This document shows positions 33,698-42,905 of a stretch of DNA of 64,000 bases, in pieces. The DNA is taken from assembly GCA_016235555.1 (NCBI GenBank), contig JACRKC010000083.1:124001-188000 (forward strand), written 5' to 3'. Origin of the DNA: Verrucomicrobiota bacterium (GTDB lineage: Bacteria; Verrucomicrobiota; Verrucomicrobiia; Opitutales; Opitutaceae). Under the pieces are notes generated by a model that saw nothing but the letters and a program-made list of their open reading frames with translations, made no database searches and had not been told where the DNA came from. Positions within the stretch are counted from its first letter, which is position 1; each line of letters starts with the position of its first letter. Position numbers and translations under genes: made by a program.

Positions 33698-34618
33698 ATG
33701 AGACCCTTTGCCCATCGGCCTCGGCGCAACTCCGGCGGATTCTCGCTCTTGGAAATTGTCCTCGTGCTTTTCGTGCTCGGCGCGCTGGCCGCCGTGCTCA
33801 CGCCTTCCGCCCGCGACATCATCGAGCGGAGCCGGCGTGAAACCGAAGCGCGGGCGCTCGACGACTTGGCCGCAACCGTCACCGCGTCGTTTGAAAACAC
33901 CGACCTCACGAACCTCAATCTCGCGGCGCTCCCCGGCGCGATCGCCCCGACCGATTCGCCGACGGTGTTTTCGGCCTCGACCATCGCGGCTTACACGACG
34001 ACCGAAAACGGGTCTTGGTTCGCCAAAGTCGCGCGGCTGCGCGGGCTCAGCCCGCAGGTCGGAATCGGGCCGGGCGCGCAACCGGAGCTGGCGCGCCTCG
34101 TGTCCAACGGAAACGGGAATTCGCGGCTGATGTTCGCGGGGCCGGACGAGGCCGGTCGCCAGCGGTTCCTCTTGATCAGTCTCGTGGCCCGGAGCGATCA
34201 ACTCGCGCTTCCCTCGTATGAGGCGAGTGCGGCTTGGTTTGATGCGATTTGGAACAACGATTGGGAAAGCCGCACCGCCACGCTTCCGGCACTTTGGCAA
34301 AGCCGATTGAGCGCGGCGCAAATCGCCGAGTGGCACGAAGGGTCGGGCGGGCTCACGCAGGTTCACCGCCTGATCGTCCGCCGCATCGTCCTCCCGAAAT
34401 TCCGGGTCACCGTGAACAGCAATCACCCGACCGAACAGGCGTTCGTGTCGTTCAACAACACGCCGAACGCGTTCACCGCGCCGGCCAATTCCGGAGCCGC
34501 GAGCACGCCCGAGATTCTCGGCGGCCGGCTCATCACCATCAACCGCGGCACGGCGTGGCCGGGCGTGGAGGCGTTACGCTTCCGCCTCCGCGAAAACGCC
34601 ACCGTCACCGTCCAATGA
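33698..34618 (+). CDS. Large type IV prepilin/pseudopilin
   Basis: This 306-residue protein carries a class III signal: a basic leader, then GGFSLLEIVLVLFVLGALAA with the cleavage glycine and Glu+5, followed by a beta-rich head. At about 300 residues it is larger than a major pilin, so it may be a minor, tip-located pseudopilin. Its stop overlaps the adhesin start by 4 bases, which argues that the two products act together. No prepilin peptidase gene is visible in the window. Confidence 0.88.
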   Translation: MRPFAHRPRRNSGGFSLLEIVLVLFVLGALAAVLTPSARDIIERSRRETEARALDDLAATVTASFENTDLTNLNLAALPGAIAPTDSPTVFSASTIAAYTTTENGSWFAKVARLRGLSPQVGIGPGAQPELARLVSNGNGNSRLMFAGPDEAGRQRFLLISLVARSDQLALPSYEASAAWFDAIWNNDWESRTATLPALWQSRLSAAQIAEWHEGSGGLTQVHRLIVRRIVLPKFRVTVNSNHPTEQAFVSFNNTPNAFTAPANSGAASTPEILGGRLITINRGTAWPGVEALRFRLRENATVTVQ

Positions 34619-37600
34619 AAATTTTCTCCTTCTATCTCTTGCTTGCCACGGCGCTCGTCTGCTCCGCCCTCGATCTGCCTCCGCCGGCCGTCAATACCGT
34701 CGCGTTTAACTCGACCGTTGCAGTCTGGTCCGGCCACACCACAGTTCGCGAGCGCGTTGACGCAGGTGTCAACGAGCGCATCGAGCTATGGAACCGAACC
34801 TGGACCGTCAGTCCTTCGGGCCAAACCTATAGCAATACCGACCATTGGGGTTTCAATGCGCCGGATGGATACGCCTTTACTACCATCACCCTCAACGAGA
34901 CCGGCCGTTGGTTTTATTGGGCCTCGGACGGCGGCTCGATCGACAACTTCGTTTATGGTGACGGTCCCTACGATTGGTATATTGGGCCGCACAACCCGCC
35001 CAACGGGGCGGGCTACGGCGGCTGGGGTCGTCGCGTTACCGCCTACCTCGACGTTCAGCCGCCGACGGCGAATTACTCGCTGACCACGAGCGTAAGCGGG
35101 AGCGGCTCGGTGAGCGGCGGGGGCAGCTACAGCTCGGGCGCGACCGCCACGGTCACCGCCACCCCCGGCAGCGGGTTTACGTTCAGCGGTTGGCAGGGCG
35201 CGCTGTCAGGAACGGCCAATCCGGCGTCGCTCACCATGGACGGCGACAAGAGCATCACGACCGTTTTCACCGCGGTGAACGCGGCACCGACGATCGCGTG
35301 GAATCTCTCACCCGCGAGCGCAGCAAGCGGACAAAGCTACACGGTTCGGGCGCATGGGCACGACGCGGATGGCAACCTCACGCAGGTCAATGTGTGGAAA
35401 GACGGCGCGGCTTTCGCCTTCGCCGGCGGCGGCAACGGCTTTGACAACGACGCGGGCAATCCGACGTCGGATACTGGTCCCGCCACGATCACGTTCACGG
35501 CCAATGCGGTTGACGCGAGCGGCGCAACATCGGGGACGATTTCCCATACCGTCACAATTGGAGCCGCCAACCGTGCGCCGACCATCGCGTGGAATACCAC
35601 GCCCGGCACGGTCGCCAGCACGCAGAGCTTCACGGTCTCGGCGCACGGCAACGATGCCGACGGCAATCTCACTCAGGTCAACGTGTGGAAAAATGGCGTG
35701 GGCTTCGCTTTCGCGGGCGGCGGTAACGGCACGGACAACGATTCGGGCAACACGACTTCCGCAACCGGGCCAACGACGATCACGTTTTCGGCGAACGCGG
35801 TCGATTCCAACGGCGCGACTTCCGCGACCATCACTCAGACGGTGACCGTCTCCGCCGCCAACGCGGCACCCACCGTCGCGTGGAACACCACACCGGGCAC
35901 CGTCGCGAGCGGGCAGAGCTATACCGTGTCGGCGCACGGCCACGACGCCGACGGCAACCTCACTCAAGTCAACGTCTGGAAAGCGGGCGCGGGATTTGCA
36001 TTCACCGGTGGCGGCAACGGCACCGACAACGATTCGGGTAACACGACGGCTGACACCGGACCGACGACGATCACGTTTTCCGCGAACGCGGTCGATTCCA
36101 ACGGCGCGACCTCCGCGACCATCACCCAGACGGTAACCGTTTCGGCCGCCAACGCGGCACCCACCATCGCGTGGAATACCACGCCGGGCACCGTCGCCAG
36201 CGGACAGAATTACACCGTCTCCGCGCATGGCCACGACGCCGATGGCAATCTCACCCAGGTCAATGTGTGGAAGTCAGGCGTAGGGTTCGCTTTCGCCGGT
36301 GGCGGTAATGGCACCGACAACGACTCGGGCAACACCACTTCCGATACCGGACCGGCGACGATTACGTTTTCCGCAAATGCGGTTGATTCCAACGGCACGA
36401 CTTCCGCGACCATCACCCAGACGGTGACCGTCTCCGCCGCCAACTCGGCACCCACCATCGCATGGAATACCACACCGGGCACCGTCGCCAGCGGGCAGAA
36501 TTACACGGTCTCCGCGCACGGCCACGACGCCGACGGCAACCTCACCCAAGTCAACGTCTGGAAATCGGGCGTCGGATTTGCGTTCGCCAGTGGCGGCAAC
36601 GGCACCGACAACGATTCGGGCAACGCGACCTCAGACACCGGTCCGGCCACAATCACGTTCACCGCAAATGCGGTCGATTCCAATGGTGCTGCGTCGGCGA
36701 CGATCAGCCAAACCGTCACCGTCGCGGCTCCATTCAGCGTTTCCGCTTCCATTGCGGCGAGTCCGACGAGCGCAGAGGCGCCCGGTTCGAGCACCATCAC
36801 CTGGACGAGTGCCAATGCCACCTCGATCTCCGTCAGCGGCCCCGGCCTCAACAGCACCGCGACCAGTGGCAGCCAGGCAGTGAGCGGGCTCGCGGTCGGC
36901 ACTCACACCTTCACGATCACCGCTCAGGGCAATGGCGGTCCCGTGACCCAGTCTGCCAGCGTTACGGTCACGGCTGCGCCCGTGGTAAGCGCGTCGATTA
37001 GCGCGTCGCCGACCTCGGCCACGGCTCCCGGTTCGTCGACCATCACATGGTCGAGCGGCAACGCCACGTCGGTGGCCGTGAGCGGCCCCGGCCTGAACAG
37101 CTCCGCGGCCAGCAGCACGCAGACGGTGAACGGCCTTCCGGTCGGCACTCACACCTTCACGATCATCGCCCAAGGCAACGGTGGACCCGTGACGCAATCC
37201 GCCACCGTGACGATCACAGCGGCAGCCTCCGTCAGCGCGTCGATCAGTGCGTCGCCAACTTCGACCTCAGCACCCGGTTCGAGCACGATTTCGTGGTCGA
37301 GCGCCAACGCGACCGCCGTGTCCGTTTCGGGCAGTGGCGTCAGCAGCACCGCCACGAGCGGCACCCAAACGGTCACAGGCCTCGCGGCCGGCTCCTACGA
37401 CTATACTATCACCGCCCAGGGGCCGAACGGTCCAGCGACGCAAGCCGTCACCGTCGTGGTGGCATCGCCGGCCACGGTGACCGGCGCGATTTCTGTGAGC
37501 CCGACCACGGGCACATCGCCGGCGTCGACCACGGTGTCGTGGACCACGGCCAATGCGACCTCCGTCGCCGTATCCGGCCCGAGTCTCGCCAGTTCGACCG

Positions 37601-39471
37601 CTACCGGCAGCCAAACGGTGAGCGGCCTCGTGGCGGGAACGCACACGTTCACGCTGACAGCTCAAGGCCCGGGCGGACCGATTTCGCGCACGGCGACGTT
37701 CACAGTCAGTGCCCCTTTGCCGACAGTCTCTGGCTCAATCAGTGCCTCGCCCACGACGGCGACTGCACCCGGCGCGACCGCGCTCACGTGGAGCACGGCG
37801 GATGCGACCTCCGTCTTCGTCAGTGGTCCCGGCGTGGCGAGCACCGCGCCGAGTGGCACGCAGAACGTGACCGGTCTCGCAGCCGGCACGCACACCTACA
37901 CTCTCACCGCCCAAGGCAACGGCGGGCCGATCACGCGCACGGTTTCCGTGACGGTCAATCCGGGCAGCGGTGTGACCGCGGCGATCAGCGTCTCGCCGAG
38001 CACGATGAATGTCGGCGGGACGGCGACGCTCACCTGGTCCAGCTCGAACGCGACCTCCGTCCGCGTCACCGGTTTCGGCATCAGCGGCAGTGGATTTCAA
38101 AACAGCCCGAACCTCACGATCAACATCGGCGGTCTGCCTCCGGGTCAGTCCACCTGGACGCTCGTCGCCGAGGGCACCGGCGGACCGATCACGCGCACGG
38201 CGACGATTGCCGTCAACAGCGTCGATGGCCTCGCCGGATCGCTGACGGTTTCGCCGACCGTCATTTATTCGAACCAGAGTGCGACGCTCGCGTGGACATC
38301 GAGCGGCGCAAATTTCCGGTGGGTTCACGGCCAACTGCCGAGCTACAACGGCGTGTCGATTTATCCCGCGCCGGCCAGTGGCTCCACCACCGTCTCCGGG
38401 CTCTCCCCTGGCGAATACAGTTTCATTTTCGAGTATGGTCCGGGTGCCTTCAGCTCCACACGCGGAGCGTATGCCTACCTGACCGTGCTCGGGGTGAATC
38501 GCACCATCACCGCGTCGGTCTCGCCGGCTGGCACGGGTGCCGTCGTCGGAGCTGGCATCTATCGCGAAGGAGCGTCGGTTACTCTCACGGCGACGGCCGA
38601 TGCGACACACGTTTTCACGGGCTGGTCGGGCGATCTCAGCAGCACGAGTAATCCGCTCACGTTTACCGTCGGCGCGCAAAACTACGCGCTCGTCGCCAAC
38701 TTCGCGCTGCGCACGTATTCGGTCGCGGCCTCCGTGGCGCCTGCAGGTGCGGGCAGTGTCACCGGCTCGGGTAGCTATGGTGCTGGAGCGACGGCCACAC
38801 TCAACGCGATTCCCGATGCGTCGCACGCCTTCTCCGGCTGGACGGGCGATCTCGTCAGTTCGGCCAACCCATTTTCGTTCGTCGTCAACGGCCCCGTCAG
38901 CCTCACGGCGAATTTCATCACGACGAGTTTCTCGCTCACGACCGCCGCCACAGCCGGCGGCAGCGTGACCCCTGGCGGCGCTTATCCGGCGGGCAGCATC
39001 GTCACGGTCAGCGCGACTCCCGACGCGACGTATCGCTTCATCGACTGGACTGGCGATGCGAGCGGCACCGCGGGCACGATTGCCGTCACGATGGATCGCG
39101 CGAAATTCGTGCAGGCGAATTTCACGGCGAAGGCGTCGCAGACGATCGCGTTCAATTCACCCGGCGACCACGCGCTTTCTTCGCCGCCGTTCAACCTCGT
39201 TGCGAGCGCGACTTCGGGCCTGCCCGTGAGTTTTTCGCTCCTCGGCGGCCCGGCGATTCTCGCAGGAAATTCCGTGCAACTCACCGGCGCGGGTCCCGTG
39301 ACCGTGCAGGCCAATCAGCCGGGTGACGCGCTCTTCCTCCCGGCTCCGCCGGTCAACCAGACCTTCAACGTGATTTCCGCCGCGACGCTCAAATACCGCG
39401 GCGAGGCCCGCACGATTCTGCGCGACGAGTCCACCGCCGCTCCGCCGCCCTACGTGCTCGAAAAACCCTGA
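34615..39471 (+). CDS. Giant repeat adhesin (1618 aa) in the pilus operon
   Basis: This is an exported surface protein with a signal peptide (about 1-18) and an N-terminal ~130-residue unique domain. One InlB-B-like repeat follows, then five near-identical 97-residue Ig-like repeats (each with AHGHDADGNLTQVNVWK and GGGNGTDNDSGNT), and about seven ~82-residue Ig-like repeats (SASPTSATAPGSSTITWSS, GTHTFTITAQGNGGP). Three InlB-B-type repeats (FSGWTGDL) and an MBG-like end complete it. There is no sorting signal or autotransporter barrel. Coupled to the pseudopilin and followed by the secretin, it probably leaves through the secretin or rides on the pilus, a functional analogue of PilV-type tip adhesins in conjugative thin pili (inference). 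Confidence 0.88.
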   Translation: MKIFSFYLLLATALVCSALDLPPPAVNTVAFNSTVAVWSGHTTVRERVDAGVNERIELWNRTWTVSPSGQTYSNTDHWGFNAPDGYAFTTITLNETGRWFYWASDGGSIDNFVYGDGPYDWYIGPHNPPNGAGYGGWGRRVTAYLDVQPPTANYSLTTSVSGSGSVSGGGSYSSGATATVTATPGSGFTFSGWQGALSGTANPASLTMDGDKSITTVFTAVNAAPTIAWNLSPASAASGQSYTVRAHGHDADGNLTQVNVWKDGAAFAFAGGGNGFDNDAGNPTSDTGPATITFTANAVDASGATSGTISHTVTIGAANRAPTIAWNTTPGTVASTQSFTVSAHGNDADGNLTQVNVWKNGVGFAFAGGGNGTDNDSGNTTSATGPTTITFSANAVDSNGATSATITQTVTVSAANAAPTVAWNTTPGTVASGQSYTVSAHGHDADGNLTQVNVWKAGAGFAFTGGGNGTDNDSGNTTADTGPTTITFSANAVDSNGATSATITQTVTVSAANAAPTIAWNTTPGTVASGQNYTVSAHGHDADGNLTQVNVWKSGVGFAFAGGGNGTDNDSGNTTSDTGPATITFSANAVDSNGTTSATITQTVTVSAANSAPTIAWNTTPGTVASGQNYTVSAHGHDADGNLTQVNVWKSGVGFAFASGGNGTDNDSGNATSDTGPATITFTANAVDSNGAASATISQTVTVAAPFSVSASIAASPTSAEAPGSSTITWTSANATSISVSGPGLNSTATSGSQAVSGLAVGTHTFTITAQGNGGPVTQSASVTVTAAPVVSASISASPTSATAPGSSTITWSSGNATSVAVSGPGLNSSAASSTQTVNGLPVGTHTFTIIAQGNGGPVTQSATVTITAAASVSASISASPTSTSAPGSSTISWSSANATAVSVSGSGVSSTATSGTQTVTGLAAGSYDYTITAQGPNGPATQAVTVVVASPATVTGAISVSPTTGTSPASTTVSWTTANATSVAVSGPSLASSTATGSQTVSGLVAGTHTFTLTAQGPGGPISRTATFTVSAPLPTVSGSISASPTTATAPGATALTWSTADATSVFVSGPGVASTAPSGTQNVTGLAAGTHTYTLTAQGNGGPITRTVSVTVNPGSGVTAAISVSPSTMNVGGTATLTWSSSNATSVRVTGFGISGSGFQNSPNLTINIGGLPPGQSTWTLVAEGTGGPITRTATIAVNSVDGLAGSLTVSPTVIYSNQSATLAWTSSGANFRWVHGQLPSYNGVSIYPAPASGSTTVSGLSPGEYSFIFEYGPGAFSSTRGAYAYLTVLGVNRTITASVSPAGTGAVVGAGIYREGASVTLTATADATHVFTGWSGDLSSTSNPLTFTVGAQNYALVANFALRTYSVAASVAPAGAGSVTGSGSYGAGATATLNAIPDASHAFSGWTGDLVSSANPFSFVVNGPVSLTANFITTSFSLTTAATAGGSVTPGGAYPAGSIVTVSATPDATYRFIDWTGDASGTAGTIAVTMDRAKFVQANFTAKASQTIAFNSPGDHALSSPPFNLVASATSGLPVSFSLLGGPAILAGNSVQLTGAGPVTVQANQPGDALFLPAPPVNQTFNVISAATLKYRGEARTILRDESTAAPPPYVLEKP
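35284..36738 (+). repeat. Five tandem 291-bp coding repeats
   Basis: Five in-frame copies of 97 codons start at 35284, 35575, 35866, 36157 and 36448. Copies 2-5 are nearly identical in protein but vary at third codon positions. The first copy is the most diverged. Such tandem coding repeats can expand or contract by recombination, altering adhesin length. Confidence 0.92.
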
Positions 39472-39489
39472 CCGAATCTCTTCTCCATT

Positions 39490-40911
39490 ATGAAAACACT
39501 GCTTTGCCTCGCCTTCTCTCTTGCGGTCGCGTTTGCCGCCGAACCGTCGCCGCTCGATCAAACCGTCGGCCCGCTGCATTTCGAGAAAGCGCCGCTGCCC
39601 GCTGCGCTCCGCACCCTCGGCCGCTCGACGAAAACCGCGATCCACGCCGAACCGGAAATCGTCGCCGAAATCACCGTCGATTTTCCCGGGGGCCTGTTGC
39701 GCGACGCCCTCGCCGCGCTCGTGGAACCGATTGGCCTGTATTTCGAGGAGTCGCCGACCGGCATCATGGTGCGCGTGCGCAAAACGGTCCTCTACGCCAT
39801 CGACTACCCGCAGCTCACGCGCAGCGGTTCCGGCAGTGCCTCGATCACACTCGGCGGGGCGACCGGCGGCAGCGGCGGGTCCGGCGGATTTGGTAGCAAC
39901 AATGTGGGCGGTGCGAATTCGCTCGCGCATTCGCAGTCACTCGCGAACGGCAGTGCCGGTTCCGACGCGACGCAGGTTTCGATTTCGCAGGAAAATCAGA
40001 ACACGTTTTGGGCGAATCTCGAAACCGAGCTGCGCGCGATGTTGAAGGAGGGCGACAGCCTCGTGCTCAATCGCTTTAGTGGCGTCGCGCAGATTGCCGC
40101 CCCGGTCCGGCGGCACGAAGCGATTCGCGCCTTCATCGGACTGGTGAACCGGCGCATCACGCAGCAGGTTGAGATCGAGGCACGGCTCGTCGAAGTCACG
40201 TTGCGCGACGAACAGAAGCTTGGCGTCGATTGGGACGTCGCGAGCACCATGCTCGACGGCGTGCGCGTGCAGGCCCGCGCGCCGGTCGAGGTGGCCGGCG
40301 TCGGCGGTTCGGTGCTCGGCGCAAACACCTTCGCCGCGACCCTCGGCTTCGGCCGCGCCTCGGCCGTTATCCAAGCGCTCAAACAACAGGGAGAAGTGAA
40401 GACGGTCGCCCAGCCGCGCCTCCGCGCGCTGAACAACCAGACCGCGTTCATCAAAGTCGGCGAGGACCGCCCGTTCTTCCGCCTGCAACAGACTACGACG
40501 CTGCAACAGCCCGGCGCGACGACGGCGTTCAACCAGACCCAGGAAAACTTTACCGTCTCGACCATCACCATCGGCACGATCCTCGCCGTCACGCCGCAGA
40601 TCGACGGCGACGGCGTCATCACGCTCGACGTGCTACCCGCCATCACGCGGTTGCAGTCCATCGTCACCAGCCCGGACGGACGCCAGACCGCGCCCGTCAC
40701 CGAAGTGAAACAGGCGTCCACCATCGTGCGATTGCGCGACGGCGAGACCGCGATCATCGGCGGCCTGATTTCCGAGGAAAGCGGTGAGAGCGTCCGGCGG
40801 ATTCCGGTGCTGGGCAGCGTGCCGCTTCTCGGCACCGCATTCAGCAGCAAGGCGACGCTGCGCGCCCGCAAGGAATTGGTCATCTTTCTCACGCCCCGGA
40901 TCGTCCGCTGA
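39490..40911 (+). CDS. Secretin (PilQ/MshL/GspD-like)
   Basis: This 473-residue protein has a signal peptide (about 1-17), a short STN-like N-domain (FEKAPLPAALRTLG), a glycine/serine-rich linker (about 115-160), an N1/N3-type domain (VNRRITQQVEIEARLVEVTL) and the C-terminal secretin barrel. The barrel motifs include VKTVAQPRLRALNNQTAFIKVG and the end LRARKELVIFLTPRIV. It is not an obvious lipoprotein. It would form the outer-membrane pore for the pilus or the adhesin. Confidence 0.92.
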   Translation: MKTLLCLAFSLAVAFAAEPSPLDQTVGPLHFEKAPLPAALRTLGRSTKTAIHAEPEIVAEITVDFPGGLLRDALAALVEPIGLYFEESPTGIMVRVRKTVLYAIDYPQLTRSGSGSASITLGGATGGSGGSGGFGSNNVGGANSLAHSQSLANGSAGSDATQVSISQENQNTFWANLETELRAMLKEGDSLVLNRFSGVAQIAAPVRRHEAIRAFIGLVNRRITQQVEIEARLVEVTLRDEQKLGVDWDVASTMLDGVRVQARAPVEVAGVGGSVLGANTFAATLGFGRASAVIQALKQQGEVKTVAQPRLRALNNQTAFIKVGEDRPFFRLQQTTTLQQPGATTAFNQTQENFTVSTITIGTILAVTPQIDGDGVITLDVLPAITRLQSIVTSPDGRQTAPVTEVKQASTIVRLRDGETAIIGGLISEESGESVRRIPVLGSVPLLGTAFSSKATLRARKELVIFLTPRIVR

Positions 40912-40913
40912 CC

Positions 40914-42107
40914 ATGATGGATTTCCTCCAAAATTTCCGGGAACGGACGAAGCCGGTGGTGCTCCGGCCCGAGGCCGATGCGAGCCGAACGTTTGACGAT
41001 GTGCTGCGCGCGGCCGTCGCCGAAGGTGCGAGCGACGTGCACTGTGAGCCGAAGGAAACGGGCCTGCTGTTGCGCTTCCGCATCGACGGCGAAATGCGCG
41101 AGCACCGGTTGCTCCCGGTGGCGGAACGCGACGCTCTCATCGCGCGCGGGAAAATTTTCGGCGGGATGGACATCACCGAAAGGCGATTGCCGCAGGATGG
41201 CCGCGCCACGCTGCATGAAAACGGCCGGCGGTGGAATCTCCGCCTGAGCACCCTGCCCACCGTGTATGGCGAGTGCCTGGTCGTGCGCATCCTCGACCAG
41301 ACCATGCCGGCGCAGTCGTTCGAGGAACTCGGGCTGGCCTCGCCGCAGGCCGCTGCGCTCCATCGCGCGCTCACCGGCCCGGCCGGACTGATCTTTCTCA
41401 CCGGGCCGACGGGCTCCGGCAAGACGACGACGCTGCACTCCGCGCTCCACGCGCTCGACCATCGCGGACGGGCGATCCACACGCTGGAAGATCCCGTCGA
41501 ATATGAATTCGCCGGGATTCGGCAGACGGAGATTCGGGAAAAGATCGGACTGACCTTCGCGAGCGCTCTCCGCGCCCTGTTGCGGCAGAACCCCGACATT
41601 TTGCTCGTGGGCGAGACGCGCGATGCCGAGACCGCGCAACTTGCGGTGCGCGCGGCGCTCACCGGGCATCTGGTGCTTTCGACGCTGCACACCAATGACG
41701 CCCTCGCGGCGATTCCACGGCTGCGCGATCTCGGTGTGGAGAGTTTCTTATTGGCGTCCGCCCTGCGCCTCGTGGCAGCGCAGCGCCTCGTGCGGCGCTT
41801 GTGCGATACGTGCAAGGCACCGCATCCCGAAAACGCCCGGCTCGCGGAGCAACACGCGATTCCGGCGGCCACTTTTTTTCGCGCCACCGGCTGCCCGGTA
41901 TGCCGCGACCGCGGCTATCGCGGGCGGATCGCCATCCATGAGGTGGTGCCGGCCGAAAAGTTTCTGCCGCTAATCGCCGCCGATGCACCGCTCGCCGATC
42001 TCGCCGCGCTGCGCGACCGGGAACGGCATCCGACGCTCTGGCACCGCGGTCTCCTCGCAGCAGCGCGTGGGCACACGACGCTCGAGGAAGTCGCCCGCGT
42101 CCTCTGA
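40914..42107 (+). CDS. GspE/PilB/PilT-family secretion ATPase
   Basis: This 397-residue hexameric ATPase has an N-terminal GspE_N-like part reduced in size (ASDVHCEPKETG), Walker A TGPTGSGKTTT, Asp box LEDPVEY, Walker B DILLVGETRD and His box GHLVLSTLHTNDA. A zinc-binding pair CDTC...CPVC follows, which favours an assembly (GspE/PilB) over a retraction role. No separate VirB11/TrbB gene is seen in the T4SS cluster. This ATPase might serve the pilus system only or partly fill that gap. Confidence 0.92.
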   Translation: MMDFLQNFRERTKPVVLRPEADASRTFDDVLRAAVAEGASDVHCEPKETGLLLRFRIDGEMREHRLLPVAERDALIARGKIFGGMDITERRLPQDGRATLHENGRRWNLRLSTLPTVYGECLVVRILDQTMPAQSFEELGLASPQAAALHRALTGPAGLIFLTGPTGSGKTTTLHSALHALDHRGRAIHTLEDPVEYEFAGIRQTEIREKIGLTFASALRALLRQNPDILLVGETRDAETAQLAVRAALTGHLVLSTLHTNDALAAIPRLRDLGVESFLLASALRLVAAQRLVRRLCDTCKAPHPENARLAEQHAIPAATFFRATGCPVCRDRGYRGRIAIHEVVPAEKFLPLIAADAPLADLAALRDRERHPTLWHRGLLAAARGHTTLEEVARVL

Positions 42108-42110
42108 TTT

Positions 42111-42132
42111 TTGTTCAGGAATTGTTCAGGAA
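42111..42132 (+). repeat. Exact 11-bp tandem duplication before a pseudopilin gene
   Basis: TTGTTCAGGAA occurs twice back to back, immediately after the ATPase stop and 18 bases before the pseudopilin ATG. Each copy carries an AGGAA ribosome-binding-like core. It is probably a small slippage duplication. Confidence 0.7.
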
Positions 42133-42149
42133 AACCAACTCAGAAAACC

Positions 42150-42905
42150 ATGAAGAATAACCAAAAGAAATCCGTCCGCTCGCAGGGCTACTCCCTGCTC
42201 GAACTCGTCCTCGTCCTCGCCGTCGTTTCCGTCCTCGTCGGGCTCCTCCTGCCGAAAGGCTTCGACGCCCTCCGCAACGCGCGCATCCAGCAAGTCCAAA
42301 AAACGGTCGATACGCTCAAGACCGCGCTGACCGACTATCTCTCGATGGCCGGCGGCAACGGCAGCCTGCCCCGCACGGAGGGCACGGGTATTCCGACGTC
42401 CGGCGCATCGCTCACCGGCGCGACCGATCCCGCCAAAGGTAACGCGGCCAGGCTCGACACGGTGCTCCTCGCCACCGGGAAGATCGAGCGACCGCTCTCG
42501 GTGCGCATGGGAACACAATCGTTCACGTCCACGGGCACCGGCAACGACGTTGCGTGGAGCCAGGCTTCGCTCGCATTCGTGATGACGCCTGACGCCGCGC
42601 CCCAGCGCAACTGGTCAACCGTCACGCGGGCCGAGGCGCGCACCGCGAATCCCGCGCTGGCGCCCTCGGCTGCCCTTGGCGCGAACTTCCGGCTCGATGG
42701 CACGACCAACATCAATGCGAACTACGTGGTCGCATATCTGGTCATTCCCGCTTGTCCCGCCAAGGACGCGTATGAGCTGGCGCTCGCGATGAATGGGGCG
42801 CAGCTCGCGCCGGTGGAAGGCGCTGCGTCCGACACCGGGGTCGTCGCCTATGCCGCTCCCGTCAACGGAGTCACCGATGTCTATGTTTACCTCACCTCGA
42901 TTTAA
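42150..42905 (+). CDS. Second type IV prepilin/pseudopilin
   Basis: This 251-residue protein has a class III signal: a basic leader of about 12 residues, then GYSLLELVLVLAVVSVLVGL with Glu+5. The head is rich in small polar residues. It is a candidate for the main pilus subunit of this system, because it is shorter than the other pseudopilin and has its own ribosome-binding region. It overlaps the next gene by about 29 bases. Confidence 0.88.
   Translation: MKNNQKKSVRSQGYSLLELVLVLAVVSVLVGLLLPKGFDALRNARIQQVQKTVDTLKTALTDYLSMAGGNGSLPRTEGTGIPTSGASLTGATDPAKGNAARLDTVLLATGKIERPLSVRMGTQSFTSTGTGNDVAWSQASLAFVMTPDAAPQRNWSTVTRAEARTANPALAPSAALGANFRLDGTTNINANYVVAYLVIPACPAKDAYELALAMNGAQLAPVEGAASDTGVVAYAAPVNGVTDVYVYLTSI

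Noticed and set aside
35284-37960. CRISPR-like periodicity
   Set aside because: Repeats are 240-290 bases, contiguous, in frame and encode Ig-like domains; no short repeats with unique spacers.
37047-38651. Out-of-frame long reading within the adhesin
   Set aside because: Arg/His-rich frame-shift product of the Ig-like repeats.
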